Origin: Hydractinia symbiolongicarpus
Lineage: Eukaryota > Cnidaria > Hydrozoa > Anthoathecata > Hydractiniidae
Direction of reading: 5' to 3'
Assembly: GCF_029227915.1 (NCBI RefSeq)
Contig: NC_079876.1
Coordinates: 5,952,001-6,016,000, forward strand
Length of the DNA stretch: 64,000 nucleotides
Positions 1 to 13,178 of the stretch are shown here, one piece after another. A program made the position numbers and the translations under genes. Numbering within the stretch: the stretch's first letter is position 1; each line of letters begins with the position of its first letter. Below the pieces are notes generated by a model, which did no database searches, was not told the DNA's origin, and worked only from the letters and a program-made list of their open reading frames with translations.

Positions 1-179
1 TTTTCCTGGGTTTTTTTTGGTTTGCGAAGTTCTTTTCCTCCAAATATTCTGAAAATAAAGTTCAGAAATTACTTATTTTTAAAATGTAAATTTGATTTGT
101 TTCAAATTGTGGGCAAAAACCTTAATCAGCATGCTAAAAGAACTTACTTTTCTTAATTTAGAATTACTAAACACAACCA

Positions 180-1500
180 TTTTCTTACATTTAGTGTAAA
201 CTTTTGTGCGTATGGCTTATATTTAATACACCAAAAGAGCTACTTTGTTGATTTCAATTTTATACTCTTTGTAGGCTATTTTTTCTTCTTTTTGACATTT
301 CTGTTTTACCACTCAATTTTTACATTTTATAAGTTATTTGAAACAGAATGGTATGAAATAGACCAAAATACCTGATCTTAGTTGTTTTTTATTTACAGGC
401 TGTGTCTGTGAAACTTTAAGGGGAACATTTGGTGGAAGACAATGGCATGACATATACTGATAGAACTGATTTTTGTTGTGTTAGATGTTATATCTGAACC
501 TTTTTGACATTTTATGTTAATTTTGCGAGGAAGGACCATATATATATACACAGAAGAAGAATTCAATTTTACACCTTCCAAGCTTTGTTTTTCTATATTT
601 TGTATAAATTCTTACTGGTGAGGACTCCGTGCAATATATCGAAATGACTGATCCTTCTCGATTTAAATTTGATGTGTTCTAAATCGTATATAGTTTTGGA
701 AATTTTGTGTAAGATTTAATGGGTAAGGGCTAGATGCAATATGTCAAAAAAACTTTTTTTGTTGAATCAGAAGCACTCCCTACAACCATTCTTTTTTTTA
801 CACTTTGTGAAGCTTTTGTGAGGAAAGAGTGTATGCAATATTATCGAAATAACTGATTTTTGTTGCAAACTGTTTTTCTTTGGCATTTTGGATTAAAATT
901 TTGTTTTAGAGGGCATATGCAGTAGATATATGTACTGAAATAGTTAAATTTTGCAAACTTTGATTTTGTCGTTACCTCTCATTTTTTACATTTTGATTAA
1001 ACTTTTGTGGGAGACCGTCGATATGCGAAGGACCAAAATAAGAGATTTTAGTATTACTTAGAATTTGTATTTTGTGTTGCAAAATTGGTGCAAAAATTGA
1101 CATAAAATGAACTTATATACAGATTGATTGCTGTTGTTTAACATGACTCATTATGACTTATATATATATTTTATGAAAATTTGTGACAGAATACTATGTG
1201 AGATTTGAAATTTTGTTTACTTTATTGATGGTAAAACAGCATGCAAATTGCTAAAAGGACTTTATTAATTTTAGATTTAAACACCGTTATTTTGTTGGCA
1301 TTTTGTCTAAAGTTTGGTGAGGAAGGACTGTATGCAATATATCAAATAATGTTTTATTGCATTATAATTTGTCCTTGCAAATCCCTTTTTTTACACCTTA
1401 GATAAAAAATTCTGTCAGAGGCACAATTTATTGTTTATTTTTCACATTGTGTGTCAACCTTTGGCAGGGTTTGCAATAAACTAACTGATTTTAACATATA
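180..1500 (+). repeat. Degenerate tandem subrepeats of about 115-140 bp, block 1
   Basis: Successive segments repeat a common order: a motif like ACATTTTGTGTAAACTTTTG, then a GAGGAAGGACNGTATGCAATAT-like segment, then CTGATTTTTGTTG, then another such cycle. Copies are strongly diverged. The mirror block lies at about 11680-13000 in the right arm. Confidence 0.7.
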
Positions 1501-1728
1501 CAATGAGAGAGATTTGTGTTTGACATTGATCAGCTTTTTTGTATATATGTGGCGTTTTGAGTGATTTAAATTTTATGGGTGAGATGTATGTTGAAATGCT
1601 TTTGGAAACTTCTTTCCGAATAATTTTCGCATTTGTCAGATGGTCAGAGCAAGTAATTTTAGTAGATTTAGATTTTAAATGTCACATAAATACTGCAGTT
1701 GTTGAAAACCTTTAATTTTTTTGGTCAT

Positions 1729-2640
1729 CTCTTATAATATTATAATAATACGGAGAGTGTGTCCGTCTGTCTGTGACAGGCAAAGTTGATGTGGTCATTT
1801 TCCCTTGATGTTGCCGAAATTTCCTTTGAAGTCACCGAAAAAATTATGTCCATTTTGCTGGCGGGTTTACTTTGTTTACATCACGTGATCAAAATGGAGC
1901 AACTTGATTTGCTGAAATAAATTTAACGGCTTTCTTTACAAAAATGGTGTCCCTTGACACCGAAAAAAAACAACAACAGAAGAACGGTCCCTCTGTCTTG
2001 AAAAAAGTAATTCAGAGAAAGAAGAGTCCAAGAAGTGAAGTAAGAAGTGGTAGTTAGAGCTAGAAGTAAAGTAGTAAAGTTAGAATTAGAAAATAAAAGT
2101 TGGAGTTTGAAGTGGATTTAAAATCAATAATAGTAAGAACTTTGATGTATTCAGACGTTTAGTTTTTATGTCACTGGAACAAGCAGACTCGCATTTTCCA
2201 AGAAAAGCCTCAAATTCTTGAAGTTTTATATTTTACCGCTTTTTTTAAAAAAAAACCTAGCCACCATATTTGTTTATGTTTTTGTTGCATAATTAATGAT
2301 CCCCTGGCGTGTAACTAATGTGTTTGTCCTAAAATTCAAAATGCTGCATAAAGCTGTTAGCTAACTAACAAACGGAAAACTTTGGTTTGTTGAACTTACT
2401 TTACTGCTTATTGTAATGTTATTATTTTTACATTACTATTGTTTCTCTTTATGTGTGTTTTACTAAGCATAAATAGCTAGCTTTAGTTATAGCTAAGTGT
2501 TCCCAGTTTAGATATATTTAACTGGGGGTCTTAGCTACTGTTAGCTAGCTAATTTAGCCTCTCCAAGTCCTGCTCTCTTATCCCATGGCTAGCTCTAACC
2601 TATGAATTATGTTGTTATTCCTTTTTTTTAATATGTATAG
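1729..2640 (+). mobile_element. Helitron-like module inside the palindrome arm
   Basis: It begins TCTTATAATATTATAATAATACGG, followed by a GTGTCCGTCTGTCTGTGACAGGCAAAG run, which resembles the 5' ends of the other Helitron-like copies in the window. The same module in reverse orientation occurs at 53640-54163, with shared landmarks including a GGGTTTACTTTGTTTA stretch and the GCTAGC-rich tail. A mirror copy lies at 10540-11450. No Rep/helicase coding sequence is present, so it is nonautonomous. Confidence 0.5.
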
Positions 2641-2974
2641 CGAGCTAACTTAGTTTACCTATCTTAAACTTCTCTTCTTTTATGAGCAAAATCTTTCAAA
2701 GACTTAAACTTTGGACAGGATAGTAGGATGTATTTTTCTAAGAGTATAATTATTTTCATATTTCCTGTAAACTTTACAAGGGGACCCAAGCAATTTTTTT
2801 CAGAATTTAAAGCATGTGTGTTAAGTTATTTTTTATTGTTTTGTTTCTGACATCCTGTTAAACTTTTGTCAGCCTACATGTAAAATTCCAGGTTATTTTT
2901 ACAGGGGGTTGTAGACATTTGATTGGCAATTTTACGTGGGGTTATGACTTTATTTTAATTTATGAGAGGATGGT

Positions 2975-4300
2975 ATGGTTGTTTGTGTTTTTGTTTATGT
3001 TGCAAACTGCTGCTTTTTAAAATTTTGTGTAAACTTTTGTGGGAAAAAGACCACATGCAATATACTGAAAGAACAAATTCACGTTTTTGTTAACGTTTTT
3101 GTTAAGAATTTTAAAATTGTAATAATAACTGTGTTTGGTGATAATGAAAACTTTTTTGTTTTTAATATTATATGAAATGCCTGATTTTTCTATGATTTGA
3201 TGTGTTTCATAACCTTTTTGTGGAAGATTTATGGGCAATGGCAATATAGGACATGCAAAAAATAGACTGATTTTTGTTGATTTGGATGTGCTCCTTAAAA
3301 ACAAATCTGTTTTACATTTTGTATAAACTTTTGTGAGGACAGACCGTATATACACTCTGTTTTCCAAAAACAATATCTTTGTTGATTCAAATTTACTCCT
3401 TATTCATTTTTGACATTCACGTTTAAAATATTTGGTAAAGGTCACTACAGATCATCGTACTCAGGAAAAAATTTTTGTATTCTTAACCTGTTCATTTTTA
3501 CAATTTGTGTATATTTTTTGGGAACAGGATAGTATGTAATCGAAGAAATGATTTTCCAGATATAAATTTTATGTTTTTTGACACTTTGATTGAATTATTA
3601 AAGGTTTTTCACAAAGTGGAGATGTGTTATTTCTGACTTTATTATTTGTTGGTGTTGTACATGATTCTATACATTATTTTGATTATTATTTCAAGCTCTA
3701 TACATAATGATCTTTGTTGATTCAAGTTTATTCTTTGCTCATTGATTTTTTGACATTTAGGTTTAAAATTGTTGGTAAAGGGCAGTATGTTTTAACTTTT
3801 TTGAGGGAGTACAACACCGAAAAAACTTGTGTTTTTTTTTATATTTTGTATAAATTCTTACCGGGCAGGACAACAAACCGAAATGACTGATCCCTCTCTA
3901 TTTATAAATTTGATGCATTCCAAATCGCAGTTTTTTGAAATTTTGAGTAATATTTAATGAGTACAAGATACAAATACTGATTTTTGTTGAATCAGAAGTA
4001 TTTCCTAGAACCATTCTTTTTTTTCACTTTTGTGGAGAAAAAGTGTATGCAATATCATCAGAATAACTGATTTTGTTGCAAACTGTTTTTCTTTTTCACA
4101 TTTTGGATTGAAATATTGTTATAAAGGGCATATATCAATAGACATATATATACCAAAATAATTAAATTCTGCAAACTTTGATTTTGTCGTTCACCTCTCA
4201 TCTTTTATATTTTGATTAAACTTTTGAGGAAAATCATAGGAATTATTTAGAATATGTATTTTGTGTTGGAAATTTAGTGCAAAAATTGACGTAAAATGAA
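2975..4300 (+). repeat. Degenerate tandem subrepeats of about 115-140 bp, block 2
   Basis: Same diverged unit as in 180-1500, again cycling through a GTAAACTTTTGTG-like motif, a GCAATATA-like motif and a TGATTTTTGTTG-like motif. Mirror block at about 8880-10200. The short open frames here, on both strands, are fortuitous. Confidence 0.65.
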
Positions 4301-5364
4301 CTGTTAAATTGATTGTTGTTGTTTTAACATGAATTATGACTCAAACTTTGTTTTTGCATTTCTAATTTGACTAATTAGCCTAAAAATTTGCCAATTGGTT
4401 TTACACTCTGTTCTTTTTTATATATATTTTATGTGAACATAGAAGTACACAAGTAAAGTTAGAAGCCACAAGAAGTTAATTCGAAAGTGAAGAGTGGAGC
4501 TAGAAGTAGTAAAGAAAAGTTAGAAGTAGAAAATGAAAGCTTGGGTTTAAAGTAGATTTGGATTCACAAATAGTAAGAACTTTTTAGATATTTTTAGACG
4601 TTATGTTTTTATGTCGCTAGAGTTACGTGTCAGGCAGACTCGCATTTGCCAGGAAAAAGTCACTTAAGAGCTTCAAATTCTTTATATTTTACCGCGTTTT
4701 TTTTTACACTTTTTTGCATAATTAATGTTATCAAACAAATGTGCTAGCGAAACTTTTGGTTTGTTGAACTTTTTATATTGCTATTGTTTCTCTTTATATG
4801 TGTTTTACTAAGCATAAATAGCTAGCTGGCGTCTTCCCAGTTTAACTATATTTAACTGGGTATCTGTCTTATCTAATGTTACCTTCAAGCTCCATATCTA
4901 AACCTAGCTAGCTAACTGATGATTAATGTTGTTATTCCTCTTTTAGCTATTTATATCCACCTTAGTAGTCAAACTTAGGGATCTTATTTGAGCTCGAATT
5001 ATGATGTAACAAGCCCCAAAATCTTTTAAAGACTTATTGAACTTTTAGGGTAGTGTGAGGAAAAATTTTACTTTAAGAGGAATGATTTTGTAAAACTAAA
5101 GTGTGTGCGTTAATTAGAGTAAGTTTTATTGTTTTGTTGTTGACATCCTGTTAAACTTCTGTAAGCTCGCATGTAAATTACAAGGTTATATATTTTTACA
5201 AGGGTAGTGGTTGATATTTTTACAAAGTTTGTTGACATTTTTTGGGAAATTTACCTGGGTTTTTTACATTTGTGGTTAAAATTTCTCAGCAGAGAATAGT
5301 ATGGTTGCCGATTATATTGTTTGTGTTGCAAACTGCTGTTTTTTAAATGTTGTGTAAAAGTGAA

Positions 5365-6108
5365 TTTAGACGATAATAATACGCTAGGTGTGTCTGTCTG
5401 TGTGTCTGTGACAGGCAAAGTGGATGTCTTCATTTTCCTTTGATGTTTCCGAAAAATGCATGTCTAATATGTTAAATTTTCTGACGTTACGACGCGACGA
5501 AAATAACACTACTTTTACGTCAATATCCTATATTAAATTAATGAAGCCATTACAGTGCACCTAAAACTTTGAGGCCAAATAACTTGGAAACGAGGTGGTG
5601 ACGTCAATGATTTTTCACCGCGTGGGTAACTAGGGACCAACTAGGACCAATTTGGGTAATTTTCCCAAACCTGGGTCCCCGAATCCGTTTCGGAATGGAC
5701 GGGTTGATGACGTCATCGAAAAACCTTCAAATCCTAATATCTCTGCAACCGTTTGTCAAAAATACGCGATCCTATACATTTTCTTGATAAGCGTTTCAAG
5801 ACCTACACAATGAAGGCGGCAGGTATACAAATTTCTAAAAAAAAAATTTGGGGGGTTTGACTGGCCATTGCTGACATCAGCAAAATGTTAAAACCCTTAT
5901 GTCTCATTAACTGCTTATCAAAAAGATATGATCATATACATTTTCTTGGTCAGCATTTTAACATCTGCATAGTACAGGCAACGAATAAACTAAATTTCGC
6001 CAAATATTTTTGTAATTGCACTCCTGACGTCGGCAAAAAATCTAAAACAACCTACTTTTCCATTGTCCTTCTGCCTAAGTGGATTTTTCCACGGGCCTTA
6101 TCGACTAG
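5365..6108 (+). mobile_element. Nonautonomous Helitron-like element, copy a
   Basis: The left part carries AATAATACGCTAGGTGTGTCTG and a GTGACAGGCAAAGTGGATG segment. The right end carries a GTGGATTTTTCCAC hairpin followed by CTAG at 6105-6108 and then T, as expected for a Helitron 3' end (hairpin plus CTRR, T-side target). There is no coding capacity. The 5' TC is not clear. Mirror copy on the minus strand at 7071-7814. Confidence 0.55.
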
Positions 6109-6800
6109 TCTCTTATAATAATACGCTAAGTGTGCCTGTCTGTCACTTTTGCAAAGTAGATAAAATTTCTTTGATAAAGTCTATAAAACATTGCCTATAA
6201 ATTTGTTCTGTAAATTAGCAAACTTTGACGTTAAAGCAATATTGACGTCAAAGGAAAGTATATTAAGATTAGTGAATCCATTGCATTGCACTTTTAAATC
6301 TAAGGCTAAATAACTTGGAAACGGGTGGAAATAACTGACGTCATCTCCTGCGTGGGTAACTAGGGACCACTTGGGACCAATTTGGGTAAGTTTCCCAAAC
6401 CTGGGTCCCCGAATCCGTTTCGGAATGGACGGGTTATTGACGTCATCAAAAAACCTTCAAACCCTAATATCTCTGCAACCGTTTATCAAAAGTACATGAT
6501 CCTATACATTTTCTTGATCAGAGTTTCACGATCTATGCCATGAAGGCAACTGGTATAAGAATTTCCAAAAAAAAATTTTTAGGTTTTGACGGGCCATCTC
6601 ATTAACTGCTCATCAAAAGCACATGATCATATACGTTTTGTTGATTAGCGCTTTAACCTCTACACAATAGAGGCAACGTGAAAACAAGCGTCTGAATTAT
6701 TTTTTGTGGATGGGTTGATGACGTCATCAAAATTCAAATAAGGCTTCTTTTTCATTTTTATACTGCCTCAGTGGATTTTTCCACGGGCCTTATCGACTAG
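6109..6800 (+). mobile_element. Nonautonomous Helitron-like element, copy b
   Basis: It starts TCTCTTATAATAATACGC directly after the CTAG end of copy a, so the two are head-to-tail. It ends with a GTGGATTTTTCCAC hairpin, then CTAG at 6797-6800 and T. Its middle (6340-6560) is a diverged relative of copy a (5610-5800). Confidence 0.55.
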
Positions 6801-7067
6801 TTTATATAATAATGCAGATGTAAGATGCGCACTGCTGTATTGTTTGTTTTTTGATGGACATATATCTGCTACATAAATTAAATGGAATACAGTGGATTCT
6901 TCCACGGGAAACAGCTAGTTGATGTTAAAGTAGTATTATTTTCGTCGCGCCGTAACGTCAGAAAACTTAACATATTAGACATGCATTTTTCGGCAACATC
7001 GAAGGAAAATGAACACATCCACTTTGCCTGTCACAGACATACAGACACACTTAGCGTATTACTATAT
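6112..7067. repeat. Loop of the giant palindrome, made of Helitron-like fragments
   Basis: This 956-bp stretch between the arms is not self-complementary end to end. It holds a plus-oriented Helitron-like copy, a short segment with a second CTAG 3' end (hairpin at 6889-6902, CTAG at 6917-6920), and a minus-oriented 5' fragment (7070 down to about 6921). The loop relates to the inner arm, since 6350-6440 resembles 5620-5710, so it probably grew by repeated insertion of one family. Confidence 0.8.
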
Positions 7068-10000
7068 AGACTAGTCGATAAGGCCCGTGGAAAAATCCAC
7101 TTAGGCAGAAGGACAATGGAAAAGTAGGTTGTTTTAGATTTTTTGCCGACGTCAGGAGTGCAATTACAAAAATATTTGGCGAAATTTAGTTTATTCGTTG
7201 CCTGTACTATGCAGATGTTAAAATGCTGACCAAGAAAATGTATATGATCATATCTTTTTGATAAGCAGTTAATGAGACATAAGGGTTTTAACATTTTGCT
7301 GATGTCAGCAATGGCCAGTCAAACCCCCCAAATTTTTTTTTTAGAAATTTGTATACCTGCCGCCTTCATTGTGTAGGTCTTGAAACGCTTATCAAGAAAA
7401 TGTATAGGATCGCGTATTTTTGACAAACGGTTGCAGAGATATTAGGATTTGAAGGTTTTTCGATGACGTCATCAACCCGTCCATTCCGAAACGGATTCGG
7501 GGACCCAGGTTTGGGAAAATTACCCAAATTGGTCCTAGTTGGTCCCTAGTTACCCACGCGGTGAAAAATCATTGACGTCACCACCTCGTTTCCAAGTTAT
7601 TTGGCCTCAAAGTTTTAGGTGCACTGTAATGGCTTCATTAATTTAATATAGGATATTGACGTAAAAGTAGTGTTATTTTCGTCGCGTCGTAACGTCAGAA
7701 AATTTAACATATTAGACATGCATTTTTCGGAAACATCAAAGGAAAATGAAGACATCCACTTTGCCTGTCACAGACACACAGACAGACACACCTAGCGTAT
7801 TATTATCGTCTAAATTCACTTTTACACAACATTTAAAAAACAGCAGTTTGCAACACAAACAATATAATCGGCAACCATACTATTCTCTGCTGAGAAATTT
7901 TAACCACAAATGTAAAAAACCCAGGTAAATTTCCCAAAAAATGTCAACAAACTTTGTAAAAATATCAACCACTACCCTTGTAAAAATATATAACCTTGTA
8001 ATTTACATGCGAGCTTACAGAAGTTTAACAGGATGTCAACAACAAAACAATAAAACTTACTCTAATTAACGCACACACTTTAGTTTTACAAAATCATTCC
8101 TCTTAAAGTAAAATTTTTCCTCACACTACCCTAAAAGTTCAATAAGTCTTTAAAAGATTTTGGGGCTTGTTACATCATAATTCGAGCTCAAATAAGATCC
8201 CTAAGTTTGACTACTAAGGTGGATATAAATAGCTAAAAGAGGAATAACAACATTAATCATCAGTTAGCTAGCTAGGTTTAGATATGGAGCTTGAAGGTAA
8301 CATTAGATAAGACAGATACCCAGTTAAATATAGTTAAACTGGGAAGACGCCAGCTAGCTATTTATGCTTAGTAAAACACATATAAAGAGAAACAATAGCA
8401 ATATAAAAAGTTCAACAAACCAAAAGTTTCGCTAGCACATTTGTTTGATAACATTAATTATGCAAAAAAGTGTAAAAAAAAACGCGGTAAAATATAAAGA
8501 ATTTGAAGCTCTTAAGTGACTTTTTCCTGGCAAATGCGAGTCTGCCTGACACGTAACTCTAGCGACATAAAAACATAACGTCTAAAAATATCTAAAAAGT
8601 TCTTACTATTTGTGAATCCAAATCTACTTTAAACCCAAGCTTTCATTTTCTACTTCTAACTTTTCTTTACTACTTCTAGCTCCACTCTTCACTTTCGAAT
8701 TAACTTCTTGTGGCTTCTAACTTTACTTGTGTACTTCTATGTTCACATAAAATATATATAAAAAAGAACAGAGTGTAAAACCAATTGGCAAATTTTTAGG
8801 CTAATTAGTCAAATTAGAAATGCAAAAACAAAGTTTGAGTCATAATTCATGTTAAAACAACAACAATCAATTTAACAGTTCATTTTACGTCAATTTTTGC
8901 ACTAAATTTCCAACACAAAATACATATTCTAAATAATTCCTATGATTTTCCTCAAAAGTTTAATCAAAATATAAAAGATGAGAGGTGAACGACAAAATCA
9001 AAGTTTGCAGAATTTAATTATTTTGGTATATATATGTCTATTGATATATGCCCTTTATAACAATATTTCAATCCAAAATGTGAAAAAGAAAAACAGTTTG
9101 CAACAAAATCAGTTATTCTGATGATATTGCATACACTTTTTCTCCACAAAAGTGAAAAAAAAGAATGGTTCTAGGAAATACTTCTGATTCAACAAAAATC
9201 AGTATTTGTATCTTGTACTCATTAAATATTACTCAAAATTTCAAAAAACTGCGATTTGGAATGCATCAAATTTATAAATAGAGAGGGATCAGTCATTTCG
9301 GTTTGTTGTCCTGCCCGGTAAGAATTTATACAAAATATAAAAAAAAACACAAGTTTTTTCGGTGTTGTACTCCCTCAAAAAAGTTAAAACATACTGCCCT
9401 TTACCAACAATTTTAAACCTAAATGTCAAAAAATCAATGAGCAAAGAATAAACTTGAATCAACAAAGATCATTATGTATAGAGCTTGAAATAATAATCAA
9501 AATAATGTATAGAATCATGTACAACACCAACAAATAATAAAGTCAGAAATAACACATCTCCACTTTGTGAAAAACCTTTAATAATTCAATCAAAGTGTCA
9601 AAAAACATAAAATTTATATCTGGAAAATCATTTCTTCGATTACATACTATCCTGTTCCCAAAAAATATACACAAATTGTAAAAATGAACAGGTTAAGAAT
9701 ACAAAAATTTTTTCCTGAGTACGATGATCTGTAGTGACCTTTACCAAATATTTTAAACGTGAATGTCAAAAATGAATAAGGAGTAAATTTGAATCAACAA
9801 AGATATTGTTTTTGGAAAACAGAGTGTATATACGGTCTGTCCTCACAAAAGTTTATACAAAATGTAAAACAGATTTGTTTTTAAGGAGCACATCCAAATC
9901 AACAAAAATCAGTCTATTTTTTGCATGTCCTATATTGCCATTGCCCATAAATCTTCCACAAAAAGGTTATGAAACACATCAAATCATAGAAAAATCAGGC

Positions 10001-13000
10001 ATTTCATATAATATTAAAAACAAAAAAGTTTTCATTATCACCAAACACAGTTATTATTACAATTTTAAAATTCTTAACAAAAACGTTAACAAAAACGTGA
10101 ATTTGTTCTTTCAGTATATTGCATGTGGTCTTTTTCCCACAAAAGTTTACACAAAATTTTAAAAAGCAGCAGTTTGCAACATAAACAAAAACACAAACAA
10201 CCATACCATCCTCTCATAAATTAAAATAAAGTCATAACCCCACGTAAAATTGCCAATCAAATGTCTACAACCCCCTGTAAAAATAACCTGGAATTTTACA
10301 TGTAGGCTGACAAAAGTTTAACAGGATGTCAGAAACAAAACAATAAAAAATAACTTAACACACATGCTTTAAATTCTGAAAAAAATTGCTTGGGTCCCCT
10401 TGTAAAGTTTACAGGAAATATGAAAATAATTATACTCTTAGAAAAATACATCCTACTATCCTGTCCAAAGTTTAAGTCTTTGAAAGATTTTGCTCATAAA
10501 AGAAGAGAAGTTTAAGATAGGTAAACTAAGTTAGCTCGCTATACATATTAAAAAAAAGGAATAACAACATAATTCATAGGTTAGAGCTAGCCATGGTATA
10601 AGAGAGCAGGACTTGGAGAGGCTAAATTAGCTAGCTAACAGTAGCTAAGACCCCCAGTTAAATATATCTAAACTGGGAACACTTAGCTATAACTAAAGCT
10701 AGCTATTTATGCTTAGTAAAACACACATAAAGAGAAACAATAGTAATGTAAAAATAATAACATTACAATAAGCAGTAAAGTAAGTTCAACAAACCAAAGT
10801 TTTCCGTTTGTTAGTTAGCTAACAGCTTTATGCAGCATTTTGAATTTTAGGACAAACACATTAGTTACACGCCAGGGGATCATTAATTATGCAACAAAAA
10901 CATAAACAAATATGGTGGCTAGGTTTTTTTTTAAAAAAAGCGGTAAAATATAAAACTTCAAGAATTTGAGGCTTTTCTTGGAAAATGCGAGTCTGCTTGT
11001 TCCAGTGACATAAAAACTAAACGTCTGAATACATCAAAGTTCTTACTATTATTGATTTTAAATCCACTTCAAACTCCAACTTTTATTTTCTAATTCTAAC
11101 TTTACTACTTTACTTCTAGCTCTAACTACCACTTCTTACTTCACTTCTTGGACTCTTCTTTCTCTGAATTACTTTTTTCAAGACAGAGGGACCGTTCTTC
11201 TGTTGTTGTTTTTTTTCGGTGTCAAGGGACACCATTTTTGTAAAGAAAGCCGTTAAATTTATTTCAGCAAATCAAGTTGCTCCATTTTGATCACGTGATG
11301 TAAACAAAGTAAACCCGCCAGCAAAATGGACATAATTTTTTCGGTGACTTCAAAGGAAATTTCGGCAACATCAAGGGAAAATGACCACATCAACTTTGCC
11401 TGTCACAGACAGACGGACACACTCTCCGTATTATTATAATATTATAAGAGATGACCAAAAAAATTAAAGGTTTTCAACAACTGCAGTATTTATGTGACAT
11501 TTAAAATCTAAATCTACTAAAATTACTTGCTCTGACCATCTGACAAATGCGAAAATTATTCGGAAAGAAGTTTCCAAAAGCATTTCAACATACATCTCAC
11601 CCATAAAATTTAAATCACTCAAAACGCCACATATATACAAAAAAGCTGATCAATGTCAAACACAAATCTCTCTCATTGTATATGTTAAAATCAGTTAGTT
11701 TATTGCAAACCCTGCCAAAGGTTGACACACAATGTGAAAAATAAACAATAAATTGTGCCTCTGACAGAATTTTTTATCTAAGGTGTAAAAAAAGGGATTT
11801 GCAAGGACAAATTATAATGCAATAAAACATTATTTGATATATTGCATACAGTCCTTCCTCACCAAACTTTAGACAAAATGCCAACAAAATAACGGTGTTT
11901 AAATCTAAAATTAATAAAGTCCTTTTAGCAATTTGCATGCTGTTTTACCATCAATAAAGTAAACAAAATTTCAAATCTCACATAGTATTCTGTCACAAAT
12001 TTTCATAAAATATATATATAAGTCATAATGAGTCATGTTAAACAACAGCAATCAATCTGTATATAAGTTCATTTTATGTCAATTTTTGCACCAATTTTGC
12101 AACACAAAATACAAATTCTAAGTAATACTAAAATCTCTTATTTTGGTCCTTCGCATATCGACGGTCTCCCACAAAAGTTTAATCAAAATGTAAAAAATGA
12201 GAGGTAACGACAAAATCAAAGTTTGCAAAATTTAACTATTTCAGTACATATATCTACTGCATATGCCCTCTAAAACAAAATTTTAATCCAAAATGCCAAA
12301 GAAAAACAGTTTGCAACAAAAATCAGTTATTTCGATAATATTGCATACACTCTTTCCTCACAAAAGCTTCACAAAGTGTAAAAAAAAGAATGGTTGTAGG
12401 GAGTGCTTCTGATTCAACAAAAAAAGTTTTTTTGACATATTGCATCTAGCCCTTACCCATTAAATCTTACACAAAATTTCCAAAACTATATACGATTTAG
12501 AACACATCAAATTTAAATCGAGAAGGATCAGTCATTTCGATATATTGCACGGAGTCCTCACCAGTAAGAATTTATACAAAATATAGAAAAACAAAGCTTG
12601 GAAGGTGTAAAATTGAATTCTTCTTCTGTGTATATATATATGGTCCTTCCTCGCAAAATTAACATAAAATGTCAAAAAGGTTCAGATATAACATCTAACA
12701 CAACAAAAATCAGTTCTATCAGTATATGTCATGCCATTGTCTTCCACCAAATGTTCCCCTTAAAGTTTCACAGACACAGCCTGTAAATAAAAAACAACTA
12801 AGATCAGGTATTTTGGTCTATTTCATACCATTCTGTTTCAAATAACTTATAAAATGTAAAAATTGAGTGGTAAAACAGAAATGTCAAAAAGAAGAAAAAA
12901 TAGCCTACAAAGAGTATAAAATTGAAATCAACAAAGTAGCTCTTTTGGTGTATTAAATATAAGCCATACGCACAAAAGTTTACACTAAATGTAAGAAAAT

Positions 13001-13178
13001 GGTTGTGTTTAGTAATTCTAAATTAAGAAAAGTAAGTTCTTTTAGCATGCTGATTAAGGTTTTTGCCCACAATTTGAAACAAATCAAATTTACATTTTAA
13101 AAATAAGTAATTTCTGAACTTTATTTTCAGAATATTTGGAGGAAAAGAACTTCGCAAACCAAAAAAAACCCAGGAAAA
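7068..13178 (-). repeat. Right arm of the giant inverted repeat
   Basis: Reverse complement of 1-6111, practically identical. It may extend past 13178, because its partner sequence would lie outside the window: the GCTAGCTAG-rich sequence at 13250-13430 has the same flavour as the arm modules near 2470-2600. No gene is supported inside it. Confidence 0.95.
7071..7814 (-). mobile_element. Nonautonomous Helitron-like element, mirror of copy a
   Basis: Reverse-complement counterpart of 5365-6108. On the minus strand its 3' CTAG lies at 7074-7071 and is followed immediately by another 5' end, TCTATATAGTAATACGC, running from 7070 downward. Confidence 0.5.

Larger units (their letters stand above)
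1..6111 (+). repeat. Left arm of a giant inverted repeat (palindrome)
   Basis: Position x pairs with position 13179-x throughout; pairing was checked near 1, 393, 2600, 2975, 3900, 5251, 5885 and 6100. The symmetry axis does not drift, so there is no net indel between arms, and I saw only one mismatch (2582 against 10597). The arm reaches base 1, so its outer end is cut by the window. It contains no convincing gene: the short open frames in it occur in mirrored pairs and are chance frames. The arm is built of two diverged direct copies of a roughly 3.2-kb unit, for example 600-720 resembles 3840-3960 and 2440-2640 resembles 4790-4960. It also contains Helitron-like modules. Confidence 0.95.

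Noticed and set aside
393-12786. Open frames of 60-118 codons in the palindrome arms
   Set aside because: Each occurs as a mirrored pair, on degenerate repeats and without motifs; chance frames.
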